From the IMG/VR virus record IMGVR_UViG_3300050821_023945, positions 1 to 39,900 of that record: 39,900 nt of DNA, one strand, 5' to 3'. Position numbers and translations under genes: made by a program. The notes under the pieces are model-generated. The model saw only the letters and a program-made list of their open reading frames with translations. It had not been told where the DNA came from and made no database searches. This document shows, piece by piece, positions 1-8,122 of the stretch; within the stretch, counting starts at the first letter, position 1; every line of letters starts with the position of its first letter. The stretch comes from a virus.

Positions 1-1668
1 GTGGACCACGGCTTGCGCGGCCTCGCCGCGCCCACGGGAACGCGGTTGACGGCCTTACAGATCGCCACGCAGCAGCGCTGTACCAAGCGCAACGTGCACC
101 TCAAGCTCGGACCGATTGTGGAATCTCTGAACGGAAATCACGCGCAATACGTGGAGAGCGTTCCCGGGCGGGGCGGCGTGAGCTATCGCTACGACCTGGC
201 GCTGGTGAATGCGGCGTTTGACAGGGGCGAGCCGGCCGGTAGGGGCGAGCCGGCGGCTCGCCCGTACGAAGTACAGAGTTCGGAGCCAGAAACGTGCACC
301 GCATCTGGCGCGGTGATGACGCGAGCGATCCCCTCCCTGGCTCCGAACCCTGGACTTCAACTCTCGGTCGCGGGCGGCCAGGCGCTGCTGCCCTTCGCCC
401 GCGAGACGGATGAAGACCGCCGGCTGATTCCTTCCGACGTCGAGCGCGCCTGGTGCCGGGCGCGCCGCAAGGCCATCGAGCTCGTGATTTCGGAGGACTG
501 GCGGCGCTGGATCGGGCAGGTGGTTCACGGGGTCGATATCACCGGCAACTCCGATTCGTTCGTTCAGGCGCTGGCGGTGGACAGTTCGAAGTGCGGAGTT
601 CGGAGTTCGGAGCCAATCCCGTCCATAGGTCCAGCGGGGACGGGGGCAACTCCGAACTTCGATCTCCGAACTTCGAACTCCCTCCTCGACTGGCCGGCCA
701 TCGATCGCGACCTCCGCCTCGAGGCCAATGACCCGGCCGCAACCCTCGGCACTCTGTCACCCCGCACGCTCTGGCGCTGGATCTCGGCTTACAAAAAGGG
801 CCGGGCGCTCGCGCTCTGCGACCTTTGCGGCGGCGAGGTTGATCCGAAGTCGCGCAATTGCCAGAAGTGCCGGTCCCGCCAGGAGCTGCCGAAGGGCCTG
901 GCGGCGCTGCAACGGATCGAGCGGCGCGATCGCGGCGAGATTCGCCTGCATCCCGTCCACGCCGAGTACCTGACGGCCGCTTACTTCGGCGGCGACGACA
1001 CGGTGCGCAAGGCGCGCCTGGCGCTGGAGCGGCCGCGCTCGGCCGTCGAGTGCCTCAACATGCTGCTCGCCGAGATCGCGGCCGGCGAGCTCCCCGGACC
1101 GCCCGCGGCGCCCGAGCCTTCACTGCGCGTCATTCGCCGCTGGATCCGCGAGGCGCTGCCCGCCATCCTTCGCAGCTACGCGCGCGACGGCCGCAAGCGG
1201 GCCCTTACGGCGCATGGGCCCTACATCCGGCGCGCTCCTGACGAGTTCCGGGTGAACGATCGCCGCTCGTGGGATTTCCGTCGCTCGAACGTACGGGTGT
1301 GGTTTCAGGCGGACGGTCAGCTTTACCGCCTCTTCTGCTGCGCCGCCATTGACGACGCTTCGCGCGATGTCGTGATGCGCTTCGACCTCTATCCCTCCGC
1401 CGCGTTGTTCAAGTCCACGTTGCGGCACGCGGTCACCACCTGGGGCGTGCCGCACGAGGACTGGATGGATAACGGGAAAGAGTTCACCTGCGAAGAGATT
1501 CTGGGGCGCCCGAAGAAAGAGCGCTTTGAAGTGGACGACGAATGCCGCTCGGCGTTCCATACGCTGGGCTCGGAGCCCCACTACTCCATCCGCGAGAATC
1601 CGAACGGCAAAGCGAAGCTCGAGCGGTTCTTTCAGACCATGGACCGGCTCGACCGTCTGCCCGGCTGA
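1..1668 (+). CDS. MuA-like DDE transposase, N-terminal and catalytic part (ends at in-frame TGA)
   Basis: Transposase of the Mu A family, which binds the phage ends and carries out strand transfer. The DDE core is visible: Asp420 in VNDRRSWDF, Asp490 in WMDNGKEF and Glu541 in NGKAKLERFF. Upstream is a C4 zinc ribbon (Cys273, 276, 287, 290). The frame stops at TGA 1666-1668, just after the family motif LPG, but stays open in the same frame to 2517, where the rest of the Mu transposase is encoded, so the two pieces are one gene interrupted by a stop. Two low-complexity segments (about residues 75-118 and 194-226) come from inserted palindromic and heptad repeats. The frame starts with GTG at base 1, so the true start may lie outside the window. 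Family assignment is firm; activity is doubtful. Confidence 0.85.
   Translation: MDHGLRGLAAPTGTRLTALQIATQQRCTKRNVHLKLGPIVESLNGNHAQYVESVPGRGGVSYRYDLALVNAAFDRGEPAGRGEPAARPYEVQSSEPETCTASGAVMTRAIPSLAPNPGLQLSVAGGQALLPFARETDEDRRLIPSDVERAWCRARRKAIELVISEDWRRWIGQVVHGVDITGNSDSFVQALAVDSSKCGVRSSEPIPSIGPAGTGATPNFDLRTSNSLLDWPAIDRDLRLEANDPAATLGTLSPRTLWRWISAYKKGRALALCDLCGGEVDPKSRNCQKCRSRQELPKGLAALQRIERRDRGEIRLHPVHAEYLTAAYFGGDDTVRKARLALERPRSAVECLNMLLAEIAAGELPGPPAAPEPSLRVIRRWIREALPAILRSYARDGRKRALTAHGPYIRRAPDEFRVNDRRSWDFRRSNVRVWFQADGQLYRLFCCAAIDDASRDVVMRFDLYPSAALFKSTLRHAVTTWGVPHEDWMDNGKEFTCEEILGRPKKERFEVDDECRSAFHTLGSEPHYSIRENPNGKAKLERFFQTMDRLDRLPG
223..268. repeat. palindromic repeat, one partial and one full copy
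   Basis: A half copy followed by a full copy with arms GCGAGCC and GGCTCGC, in frame in the transposase and read as GEPAGRGEPAARPY. Confidence 0.85.
278..348. repeat. inverted arms inside the transposase
   Basis: GTTCGGAGCCAG (278-289) and its perfect complement (337-348) enclose 47 bases, directly behind the full palindrome. Confidence 0.75.
583..681. repeat. heptad hairpin inside the transposase
   Basis: AGTTCGG-type heptads (583-613) face CTCCGAA/CTTCGAA-type heptads (648-681) in inverse complement, about 34 bases between. Encodes low-complexity residues in frame. Confidence 0.8.
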
Positions 1669-2517
1669 TGCGGCGAAGCGAACAACCGCAACCTGAAAAA
1701 CTACCGGGCCTTCGGACGTCCGGAGCGCCTGAAGGAAGAAGAGCGCGAGCACGCCGCGTGGTGTAGGGGCGAGGCTGCCACTACGCCACTTTGGGAGGCT
1801 AGCCGCTATATCGCCTACATGACGCGCGCCGTCAATGTCTACTATCGCAATCGCAAGCACCACGGCGAGGGAATGTGGCTGCGGTCGCCCGCGCAGATGC
1901 AGGCGGAGTTCGATAAGTCGGGCGGCGTGCGCCGCTTTCCGAAGCCGGGCGAGCTCGATCTGCTGCTCTGGTTCCGGAAGCGCCTGCGGGCGCGCGGCGA
2001 CAAGGTTTCGATCCAGTACAACCACCGGACGCTGGTGTTTCGCGCGGCGCAGCTCGTCGCCCTCACCGGCGAGTGCGAAGTCGAAGTGCACGTCGATCCC
2101 ATCAACGTCGATCGCGCCGTGGCCATCCCGCTCGCGGGCGATCGCCGGGCGATCACGCTTGAGCCCTGTATGCCCACCGGCCAGAAGACGGCCGCTGAAC
2201 TGAAATTTGAAATAGAGCGCCAGGCGTCCATCCGCAAACAGGTGCGGCGCGCGGCGCTCGCAGGTTCCCGGCTCGCGCGGGTGCGCGGCCCGGAAGAAGC
2301 TCTCGCCCTGGCCGAGGCCCAGACCGCGTCAAAGGCTCATAACCTCCACGCCGATTCCGGGCCCGGCCGGCGCGAGGAGATTTCGATGGCGCCGTACGTG
2401 GGCGTGGACGCGCTCCTCGAGGAGCTGCGGGCGCAGGCGGCGGTGGACAGTCAACAGTCGACAGTCAAGACCGTGGACCCGAAATATCTGGATCAGGCGG
2501 AGGAGTTTTTCAAGTGA
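1669..2517 (+). CDS. MuA-like transposase, C-terminal part (same frame, after the TGA)
   Basis: Continues the transposase frame directly after TGA 1666-1668. The first codons (CGEANNRNLKNY) are the normal sequel to the LPG motif. Next come the end of the integrase core (around MTRAVNVYYRNRKHHGEG) and the Mu C-terminal beta-barrel region (GECEVEVHVDPINVDRAV), then a charged tail. If translated alone, the first ATG is 1819. The piece lacks the catalytic Glu, so on its own it could only be a DNA- or MuB-contacting fragment. A decayed palindromic repeat lies at about 1763-1790. Three ACAGTCR heptads at 2447-2467 encode part of the C terminus. The stop overlaps the GTG start of the next gene (GTGA). 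Confidence 0.75.
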   Translation, partial: CGEANNRNLKNYRAFGRPERLKEEEREHAAWCRGEAATTPLWEASRYIAYMTRAVNVYYRNRKHHGEGMWLRSPAQMQAEFDKSGGVRRFPKPGELDLLLWFRKRLRARGDKVSIQYNHRTLVFRAAQLVALTGECEVEVHVDPINVDRAVAIPLAGDRRAITLEPCMPTGQKTAAELKFEIERQASIRKQVRRAALAGSRLARVRGPEEALALAEAQTASKAHNLHADSGPGRREEISMAPYVGVDALLEELRAQAAVDSQQSTVKTVDPKYLDQAEEFFK

Positions 2518-2852
2518 ACCGTCTTTACCGCAACCACAGAGCTTACCTTATGCGGCTCAAGGCCAAGCTGATCGCGGCCTTCGGCGGCGCCTGCGCCTGG
2601 TGCGGATCGCAAGCGGAGCTCGAGTTCGCGCATTTGCGGGAGACCGGACTTAAAGGGCCATCGCGAGGGCAGTCGAAGCGGTTGCTCGACGTGCAGCGCA
2701 ATCCCGACGCCTACAAGCTGCTCTGCCGGCCCTGTCACTGCACCTTCGACGGCCGAACTTACAGGATCGAGCGTTCCGAGCCTATAGAGGAAACTGCGGA
2801 CGATCTGCTGCCGGTCCCCGGTTCCTGGCCGGAGTACCCGGAGAGCGCCTAG
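2514..2852 (+). CDS. small HNH-like zinc protein
   Basis: A 112-residue basic protein with CAWC near residue 24, an EFAHLR segment, and CRPCH near residue 75. Paired CxxC motifs with an intervening His resemble the zinc-binding frame of HNH-type nucleases, and the arrangement CxxC...H...CxxCH supports that fold. A clear catalytic HNH triad cannot be assigned by eye, so nuclease activity is inference. The GTG start overlaps the transposase stop by four bases, implying translational coupling. It lies between the transposase and the MuB-like ATPase. Confidence 0.65.
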   Translation: MNRLYRNHRAYLMRLKAKLIAAFGGACAWCGSQAELEFAHLRETGLKGPSRGQSKRLLDVQRNPDAYKLLCRPCHCTFDGRTYRIERSEPIEETADDLLPVPGSWPEYPESA

Positions 2853-2886
2853 CCCCTGTGGTGATGGTGAAGGTCTTGGAGAAGAA

Positions 2887-4068
2887 ATGGCGCTAAGCAC
2901 TGAAAACCGCGAATCACTGGAAAGTAATCCGCCGCCGCCCGCTTCCGAGCTTCGCCCGGAGCTGCGGCGGTATCTCGCTTCCTCCGGGATGAGCATTACC
3001 TCGTTCGCGGCGGAGGTCGATTACTCGAAAGTGGCCGTGGCGCACTTCCTGCGCGGCATTTACGCGAAGGTGGCGGCCACAGACTCGAACATCCGCCGGG
3101 CGATCGCCGATTACATTCGCCTCCATCCTGTGGGCCCGGACGAGCTCGGGCTTGCCCGCAAGCTCCTGCACACGCCGGACACCAAGCTCTGCTTCGCGCG
3201 CATCCACGAGGCGCACGAGCGCGGGCTGCGCATCGTGATCGAGGGGCCGCCGGGAACAAGCAAGACGGAATGCTTCGGGCAGTACTTCGCGCGGCGCAAT
3301 CGCGCGGCCTGCCAGGGCGCGGTGCGCGATACCGTGCTCGTGGAGTGCTTCCCGTGCATTACGGGCGTGGCCGTGCTGCGCGAGATCGCGCGGCAGCTCG
3401 GGGCCAACTGGAACGCGAACCGCGACATGCTGATGCGCAACGCCGTGCGCAAGCTGCGCGGGGTGCACGCGGCCACGGAAGGGAAAGGGCACGCGCTGAT
3501 CCTGGTGGATGAGTGCCAGTTCCTGCTCGACAGGGAGGCCGAGGCGCTCGATACGCTCCGCCGGTGCGTGGACCTTTCGCGCTGCGCGCTGGTGCTGGCC
3601 GGGCACTTCAGCTTCATGCGCCACGCCACGAATGGTCTCGGCTCGCAGCTCGAGCCCGCGCTGCAGCGCTTCGACAAAGTGACGCACCTGCGCGGCCTGC
3701 GCCCCGAGGACGTGCCGGGCGTGGCGGCGGAATTCCTCGCCCAAAGCGGTACGGGCGGCCCGGCGGGTACGGGCGACCGGCCCGGTCGCCCCTACGAAAC
3801 GCTCTCGGCCGAATCCTTGAAGCTGATCACGCAAGCCGTGACGGTGACCGATCGCAACGCGGCCGCGCGCGCGCGCCTGGTGCGCGATGCGGAATCGGGA
3901 CCGCGAACGAAGATCGAGCCGACCTACGCCTCCATCCGAAGGCTGCGCAAACTCCTCGAGCGCGTGGAGGAAATGCGGGCGATCGAAGAGAACAAAGGCG
4001 AGCCCCTCGAGGCGCTGGTGCGCTCGGCCGCGCGAATGATGATCAGCGCGGAAGGGCGGGCGCTGTAG
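2887..4068 (+). CDS. MuB-like AAA+ ATPase, transposition target selector
   Basis: A 393-residue homologue of Mu B, the ATP-dependent DNA-binding protein that captures target DNA and stimulates the transposase. The N terminus has a helix-turn-helix (about residues 25-60, ITSFAAEVDYSKVAVAHFLRG). Walker A is GPPGTSKT at 121-127, Walker B is LILVDE at 204-209, and a C-terminal helical domain follows. A GGAG sits five bases before the ATG. A palindromic repeat is inserted in frame at about 3748-3798, read as TGDRPGRPYETL, in the spacer between the ATPase core and the C-terminal domain. The position after the transposase is typical of transposable phages. Confidence 0.88.
   Translation: MALSTENRESLESNPPPPASELRPELRRYLASSGMSITSFAAEVDYSKVAVAHFLRGIYAKVAATDSNIRRAIADYIRLHPVGPDELGLARKLLHTPDTKLCFARIHEAHERGLRIVIEGPPGTSKTECFGQYFARRNRAACQGAVRDTVLVECFPCITGVAVLREIARQLGANWNANRDMLMRNAVRKLRGVHAATEGKGHALILVDECQFLLDREAEALDTLRRCVDLSRCALVLAGHFSFMRHATNGLGSQLEPALQRFDKVTHLRGLRPEDVPGVAAEFLAQSGTGGPAGTGDRPGRPYETLSAESLKLITQAVTVTDRNAAARARLVRDAESGPRTKIEPTYASIRRLRKLLERVEEMRAIEENKGEPLEALVRSAARMMISAEGRAL
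3748..3798. repeat. palindromic repeat pair in the MuB-like gene
   Basis: A partial GGCCCGGCGGG copy then a full copy with arms GCGACCGG and CCGGTCGC, in frame. Confidence 0.85.
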
Positions 4069-4117
4069 GGCTCGGGTTATTTGTGATCTGCGATTTTGTG
4101 GTTGACCGGAGCGAGTG

Positions 4118-4486
4118 ATGGAAGGCGATCTTCTCTGGCATCTCGAAAACGACGGCAAGCACATTCAGCGCCGGCGGACGGCGGCGGACGGCGAGCTCGT
4201 GGATGCTGCGCTCAATGAATGGCGCGAGGCCGTGGCCATGTTCAGCGGCGCTCGGATCTCGAGCGCTGTCATCCCGTGGGATAGCTGGTCAGCCTGCATG
4301 CGCGAGATCGAGCGGCTGCGATCGGACAATGACTCGCTGGTGGCGAGCCTGGACGCGCAGCGCGAGCGCACCGAAACGCTAAAGGCGGCGCGGCAGCGCG
4401 ACCGCAAGACGATCAGGAAGATCAAGATTGTGGGCGCAGTGGTTCTCTGTGTCTCGTTGTTCTCTGTGGTGAAAGCCTTTTCCTGA
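4118..4486 (+). CDS. small protein with coiled coil and C-terminal hydrophobic segment
   Basis: A 122-residue protein of unknown function. It has a soluble N-terminal half, a charged helical stretch (about 65-100) and a hydrophobic C terminus (about 105-122, VGAVVLCVSLFSVV) that could anchor it in the membrane. That hydrophobic end is encoded by direct CTCTGTG-type repeats (4440-4472), so the anchor may be a by-product of repeat insertion into the 3' end. A GGAG lies six bases before ATG 4118. It sits in the early region after the MuB-like gene. Confidence 0.6.
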   Translation: MEGDLLWHLENDGKHIQRRRTAADGELVDAALNEWREAVAMFSGARISSAVIPWDSWSACMREIERLRSDNDSLVASLDAQRERTETLKAARQRDRKTIRKIKIVGAVVLCVSLFSVVKAFS

Positions 4487-4498
4487 AGGGGGTGAACG

Positions 4499-4786
4499 AT
4501 GGCAAGAGTGGAAATTGAGGGCGGACGGCAGGTGATGGTGCTCGAGTCCGACGAGCTGCTGGCCATCCAGGCGGGCGATTGGGATGCCGTGCTCCAGGAC
4601 TTCGTGAACACCTCCATGGAGCTGACCGAAAAGCGCAAGCAGGTGGAGTATCTCGCGGGCGAACTGCACCAGGCGGAGACGGACCGGGCGGCGCTGCGCA
4701 TTGAGGTTCAGGAATTGAAAGCGAGGCTCGGGTTCGGGCCGGGCGAGCCGGCGGCTCGTCCCTGCGAAGGCGTGACGGGATTATGA
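4499..4786 (+). CDS. small early protein with coiled coil
   Basis: A 95-residue acidic protein, not recognised. Residues about 40-78 form a likely coiled coil (KRKQVEYLAGELHQAETDRAAL). The last 17 residues (GEPAARPCEGV) are the translation of a palindromic repeat copy at 4738-4768, so the original C terminus was probably shorter or different. A GGGGTGA ribosome-binding-type run precedes ATG 4499. The stop overlaps the ATG of the next small gene (ATGA). Confidence 0.6.
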   Translation: MARVEIEGGRQVMVLESDELLAIQAGDWDAVLQDFVNTSMELTEKRKQVEYLAGELHQAETDRAALRIEVQELKARLGFGPGEPAARPCEGVTGL

Positions 4787-4959
4787 GCTCCGACAGTCTG
4801 CCCATCGAGCGCCAGGTCTTGAATCTGGCATCCGCCATTCTCCTCGAGGGGGAGCAGCGCGGCTGGTCCAGTCTGCGTTGCTCGGAAGAGATCGCGAAGA
4901 GCGTGACGGAGAATTTCGAGTTGTTGCCGCACGCGGAGGTTGGGGACAGAAGTGAGTGA
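4783..4959 (+). CDS. 58-residue early protein
   Basis: A short frame starting at ATG 4783 inside an ATGA overlap with the previous stop and ending at TGA 4957-4959, inside the next gene's start region. The product begins MSSDSLPIERQVLNLASAIL and is acidic. Tight coupling on both sides supports it as a real gene. No family is recognised. Confidence 0.5.
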   Translation: MSSDSLPIERQVLNLASAILLEGEQRGWSSLRCSEEIAKSVTENFELLPHAEVGDRSE

Positions 4960-5929
4960 GATCCTTCAAGCGCTGAGATCGCGGCGGGATCGCGTGACCC
5001 GGGCCATCGAGATCCTCACTGATTGCGGGCCTGCTCGCTCGGCGCGCCGTCCTTATGTGCGCTTCAACGCCTGGTCGAGGCGCGACCTGGAACGGCTGCG
5101 AGCGCTCTGGCCCACGGCTTCGGCCGAAGCTATCGCCCAGCAGCTAGGCCGGAGGCGCACCGCGAAAGCGATCGCCTCAAGGGCGAAGGTTCTGCGCCTT
5201 CGCAAAGCGGAAGGTTATGGGCACCGGCCCTGGACGGAAGCCGAAATTGAAATCCTGCGCGCACGCTATCCGCACGAACCGACATCGACTCTGGCCCCTG
5301 ATCTCGGCCGAAGCGCTCTTAAGGTTTACGCGAAAGCCAACAAGATCGGCCTTCGCAAGACGCCCGAGTACCTGGCGACGCCCGCTTATAAGGACCAAAT
5401 TACCGGACTTGAGCTCGGGGCTGCCTGCCGATTCCACAAAGGCCTAGTTCCCTGGAATAAAGGCCGGAAGATGCCGGGCTGGGCTCCCGGCCGCATGCGT
5501 GCGACGCAGTTCAAGAAGGGCCAGCATCCGGTTGGCTGGAAGCCGATCGGCTCCACGCGGATCAACGCGGACGGATACCTCGATCGCAAGGTTGCCGACA
5601 CGGGCTATCCGCCGCATGACTGGAAGGGCGAGCACGTTCTGCTCTGGACCGAAGCGCACGGTCCGGTTCCGCGAGGCTACATCGTGGTCTTCAAGGACCG
5701 CGACAAGCGGCACGTCGCGCTCGGAAACCTGGAATGCATTTCGCTCACTGAGAACATGCGCCGCAACACGATTCACAACCGGTATCCGCCCGCGCTGCGC
5801 AATCTGATCATGCTGAATGCCGCGCTCAAGCGCCAGATCCGGAGAAGAGAGGAAAAGGACGATGCCACAGAAAACAACCATCGAGGATTTGCGCGGGCAC
5901 CTGTTCGAGCAGATCGAAGAGCTTCGTGA
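4952..5929 (+). CDS. HNH endonuclease with two SANT/Myb-like DNA-binding units
   Basis: Product of 325 residues from GTG 4952 (TTG 4940 is an alternative). Two successive units begin WSRRDLERLRALWP and WTEAEIEILRARYP, each with aromatic-spaced helices ending in a lysine/arginine-rich recognition helix, as in SANT/Myb-like domains. A linker rich in Lys and Trp follows (around FHKGLVPWNKGRK). The HNH core begins near residue 222 with HDWKGEHVLLWTEAHG and continues through VFKDRDKRHVALGNLECIS. Such HNH proteins are common in phages as homing or packaging nucleases; the role here is unknown. A GGAGG (4935-4939) precedes either start. Confidence 0.82.
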   Translation: MSEILQALRSRRDRVTRAIEILTDCGPARSARRPYVRFNAWSRRDLERLRALWPTASAEAIAQQLGRRRTAKAIASRAKVLRLRKAEGYGHRPWTEAEIEILRARYPHEPTSTLAPDLGRSALKVYAKANKIGLRKTPEYLATPAYKDQITGLELGAACRFHKGLVPWNKGRKMPGWAPGRMRATQFKKGQHPVGWKPIGSTRINADGYLDRKVADTGYPPHDWKGEHVLLWTEAHGPVPRGYIVVFKDRDKRHVALGNLECISLTENMRRNTIHNRYPPALRNLIMLNAALKRQIRRREEKDDATENNHRGFARAPVRADRRAS

Positions 5930-6104
5930 TCCGGACAAGAAGATCGACTTGGACCGCGTGAAGGCCGTGAACGCCGTAGCGCGCACCATCATCGACAGCG
6001 CCAAGGTTGAAAATCAGTTCTACGAAATCACGGGCACGGAGCCCGCGAACGAATTCTTCAAGAAGGGCCAGCGGCAGTTAGGGAACGGCGCGAATGGCAA
6101 GTGA
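5862..6104 (+). CDS. small conserved-type phage protein
   Basis: An 80-residue protein starting at ATG 5862 behind a GGAAAAGGA site, chosen over the upstream in-frame start because the extra residues are arginine-rich and overlap the HNH gene. The central segment (IDLDRVKAVNAVARTIIDSAKVE) resembles small helical proteins seen next to HNH genes in other prophages, but I cannot name a family. A palindromic repeat cluster follows immediately (6111-6154). Confidence 0.6.
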   Translation: MPQKTTIEDLRGHLFEQIEELRDPDKKIDLDRVKAVNAVARTIIDSAKVENQFYEITGTEPANEFFKKGQRQLGNGANGK

Positions 6105-6110
6105 GCCGAC

Positions 6111-6154
6111 GTAGGCGCGACCCGGCGGGGCGACCCGGCGGGCCGCCCCGTACC
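6111..6154. repeat. palindromic repeat cluster
   Basis: One and a half overlapping copies (CGACCCGGCGGGGCGACCC then GGGCCGCCCC) between two early genes. Confidence 0.8.
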
Positions 6155-6173
6155 GCGATGGGGAGGCCGTGGC

Positions 6174-6734
6174 ATGAAGGATCTGGGAAACTGCTGGCCC
6201 TGCAAGGACGCGCAACTGGAGCGGCGGGCCGTGGATGTGTACAACGGCATTCCGATGTGCCTTCTCTGCCTCCAAGATGCCGAGAGCGCGCCGGCGGAGC
6301 CGCTGAAACCAGAAGGCCAGAAAGCACGAAAGCCAGAACAGGCCACTACCTGTTTTGCTCCCTCAGTTGAGGTCGAAGAACCGGAAGCACCAAAGGAGAA
6401 AGCTATGGTCAGCAGAGACGAGGTTGTGCGGCTCTACGAGTCTGGAATGGGTGCGACGCAGATCGCGCGGCAGCTCGGCGTTGCCGATGCGTCGATTCAC
6501 TACCACCTGAAGAAGGCCGGCGTGCACAAGCGTGGGCAGGCGAAAGGGGAGACCGCTCGCAAGCCGCGCGCGGCCACGCCGAAAACGAATGGTCGCGCGA
6601 ACCCGAGCAATGGCCGCTCCCCGGTTTCCGACGATCATCCGTATCACACCTTGATTCTCGAATTAGAAGAGCGCGCCGCGAAGATTCTGGCGGCTGCTGA
6701 TGTGCTTCGCGAGACTTATGAATTAAGCCGATGA
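6174..6734 (+). CDS. zinc-finger plus helix-turn-helix regulator
   Basis: A 186-residue protein with three parts. The N terminus has CWPC (about residue 8) and CLLC (about residue 29), a likely zinc ribbon. The linker KPEGQKARKPEQ is built from a 9-base repeat (6306-6347). The middle holds a resolvase-like helix-turn-helix (about 80-115, VVRLYESGMGATQIARQLG, ending YHLKKAGV). A basic tail and C-terminal helix follow. By position it may be a transcriptional regulator of the phage programme, but that role is inference. GGGGAGG at 6161-6167, just downstream of a palindrome, supports ATG 6174. The stop overlaps the next ATG (ATGA). Confidence 0.68.
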   Translation: MKDLGNCWPCKDAQLERRAVDVYNGIPMCLLCLQDAESAPAEPLKPEGQKARKPEQATTCFAPSVEVEEPEAPKEKAMVSRDEVVRLYESGMGATQIARQLGVADASIHYHLKKAGVHKRGQAKGETARKPRAATPKTNGRANPSNGRSPVSDDHPYHTLILELEERAAKILAAADVLRETYELSR

Positions 6735-7114
6735 CCCGACCCCCGAATCCCGAGTCCCGAGCCCCGGACCCGCGCCACGCTCCGGCCATGGCCGTGATCT
6801 CGCGCGAATACGAGCGCTGGAACTCGCTGGCGCTGCCTTCTCCGGGGCGCGTGGCGGCGGCGCTCAAGCAGTTCCTGGTGGAGAACCAGCGCTGGTCGAT
6901 CGACCAGATCACGCGTTCCATCATGAACCGCTTCGCGAGCGACATGAATCCGGCGGATGAGCCCTGGGTGTGGCTGCCGTACCTCGCGCGTTACGCGCGG
7001 GGTCCGCTCGACAAGTTCAGCCGGCCGAAGGCGAGAGCCGAGGGCGAGAGCCAGCGGGAGCTGGTCGAACGCAAGCTCGCGGAGGACCGCGAGAGGAGAA
7101 AATTGAGTCATTGA
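6731..7114 (+). CDS. small early protein, unknown
   Basis: A 127-residue product from an ATGA-overlapping start. The first 19 residues (rich in Pro/Arg) are encoded by CCCGAGT-type heptads at 6741-6771; a later start, ATG 6788 (MAVISREYERW), would give a more natural N terminus of 108 residues. The body is helical (LKQFLVENQRWSIDQITR) with a WVWLPYLARYARG segment, and the C terminus is strongly charged. No family is recognised. Confidence 0.5.
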   Translation: MTRPPNPESRAPDPRHAPAMAVISREYERWNSLALPSPGRVAAALKQFLVENQRWSIDQITRSIMNRFASDMNPADEPWVWLPYLARYARGPLDKFSRPKARAEGESQRELVERKLAEDRERRKLSH

Positions 7115-7162
7115 GTCATTGACTCATTGAATCAATCCCATGATCCCACGATCCCAACGCAC
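7102..7162. repeat. octamer array
   Basis: TTGAGTCA-type octamers, then CATGATCC/CACGATCC-type repeats that run into the next coding start. Confidence 0.75.
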
Positions 7163-7610
7163 CGCCGATCCGCTCAACGAATTCGATTACCGCGTGGCCG
7201 CCATCATCAGCTCGCGGCGCGGGGCGGCGAACGCCATCGCCATCGGCGAGATCATCGCGCAGATGTGGCCCGAGGAGTGGTTCCGGATGTCGGGCTCGGC
7301 GCGCTGGCTTCGGAATCACGAGCGCGAGATCAAGGGCGCGGTGCACAACCTGCGCCGCGCCGGGCGCGCCGTGGGATCGAATCGCGGCGCCATGAAGGCG
7401 CTGCCCAAAGGCTACTTCATGGTGGAGACCGCGAAGGAGCTCGAAGACACCGTGGGGCCGCTGCGGCGCCAGGCGCTCAACCAGCTCGTCACGGTGGGGC
7501 GGCTGCTCGGGAGCGATCGCGAGAAGCTGCGGGATCTGGCGGGGCAGATTCGGCTCGCGCTTGAGCCGGCGGAGGGGCGAGCCGGCGGCTCGCCCGTACA
7601 GGAGCTATGA
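7140..7610 (+). CDS. putative DNA-binding early protein
   Basis: A 156-residue basic protein. The stretch SARWLRNHEREIKGAVHNLR, followed by a short basic loop and KGYFMVE, looks like a winged-helix core, after which comes a helical C-terminal half (about 100-140). This is fold-level inference only. The start region is part of an octamer run (TTGAGTCA-type, 7102-7162), and the last dozen residues (EGRAGGSPVQEL) are the translation of a palindromic repeat (7573-7600). The stop overlaps the next start (ATGA). Confidence 0.55.
   Translation: MIPRSQRTADPLNEFDYRVAAIISSRRGAANAIAIGEIIAQMWPEEWFRMSGSARWLRNHEREIKGAVHNLRRAGRAVGSNRGAMKALPKGYFMVETAKELEDTVGPLRRQALNQLVTVGRLLGSDREKLRDLAGQIRLALEPAEGRAGGSPVQEL
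7573..7600. repeat. palindromic repeat at gene end
   Basis: Arms GCGAGCC and GGCTCGC. Encodes the last residues of the 7140-7610 gene. Confidence 0.8.
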
Positions 7611-8122
7611 AACCCGACCGCGATCTCCTCCGCAAGATGTTCGCCGCCTGGAACCGGCTCTCGCCTTCGCTCAATTTCGAAGGTGACGAGCGCGAGGCGC
7701 GGATGGATTGGACCCGCGCCACGCTAGGGCAAATGTCAAAGGGCGGGAACCCCGAACTTCGAACTCCGAACCCCGAACCCTCCAGTTGGAACGATCTCAC
7801 CAAAGGGCAGGCGGTCTATCTCCTGAAACGCATGAACGAGGAATCCGGCGACGGCCCCGCGCATCGCGCCATCGTGATCGCCAAGCTCGCGGCCGATTTG
7901 TGGCCGGGGCACTGGGACGAGTTTCTGCGCCATCGCATCCAGGAGCGCTTCGGCTTCAATTACACGCGCGCCGAGGATCTCGAGCCCATCGATGCCCACC
8001 GTCTGATCGAGGAGCTACTGGACCGGATCGCGCGGCGCGACGAGTGCGATATCGAAGAGGTTCGTAAACGGGTTTTACCACAGAGACCACAGAGGACGCA
8101 GAGAAAGGCGGTCGCAGCATGA
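7607..8122 (+). CDS. GemA/gp16-like early regulator (probable)
   Basis: A 171-residue protein whose two short helical blocks (LLRKMFAAWNRL and WNDLTKGQAVYLLKRM) resemble the GemA/gp16 family of Mu-like phages, proteins that modulate host and phage gene expression. The match is by pattern only. Between the blocks, residues about 45-59 (GGNPELRTPNPEP) are the translation of CCGAACY heptads at 7746-7780, an in-frame insertion. The C-terminal tail (PQRPQRTQRK) comes from CACAGAG-type repeats at 8077-8106. It is coupled by overlap to both neighbours. Confidence 0.5.
   Translation: MKPDRDLLRKMFAAWNRLSPSLNFEGDEREARMDWTRATLGQMSKGGNPELRTPNPEPSSWNDLTKGQAVYLLKRMNEESGDGPAHRAIVIAKLAADLWPGHWDEFLRHRIQERFGFNYTRAEDLEPIDAHRLIEELLDRIARRDECDIEEVRKRVLPQRPQRTQRKAVAA

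Noticed and set aside
1666-1700. Selenocysteine or general UGA recoding at the transposase TGA
   Set aside because: The position is normally Tyr/Trp, not Cys; only a short weak hairpin (TGCGG/CCGCA) follows; other genes here use TGA as a normal stop and TGG for Trp.
2514-2852. Assignment of the small zinc protein as a definite HNH nuclease
   Set aside because: Zinc knuckles are clear, but the catalytic His-Asn-His set cannot be read with confidence.
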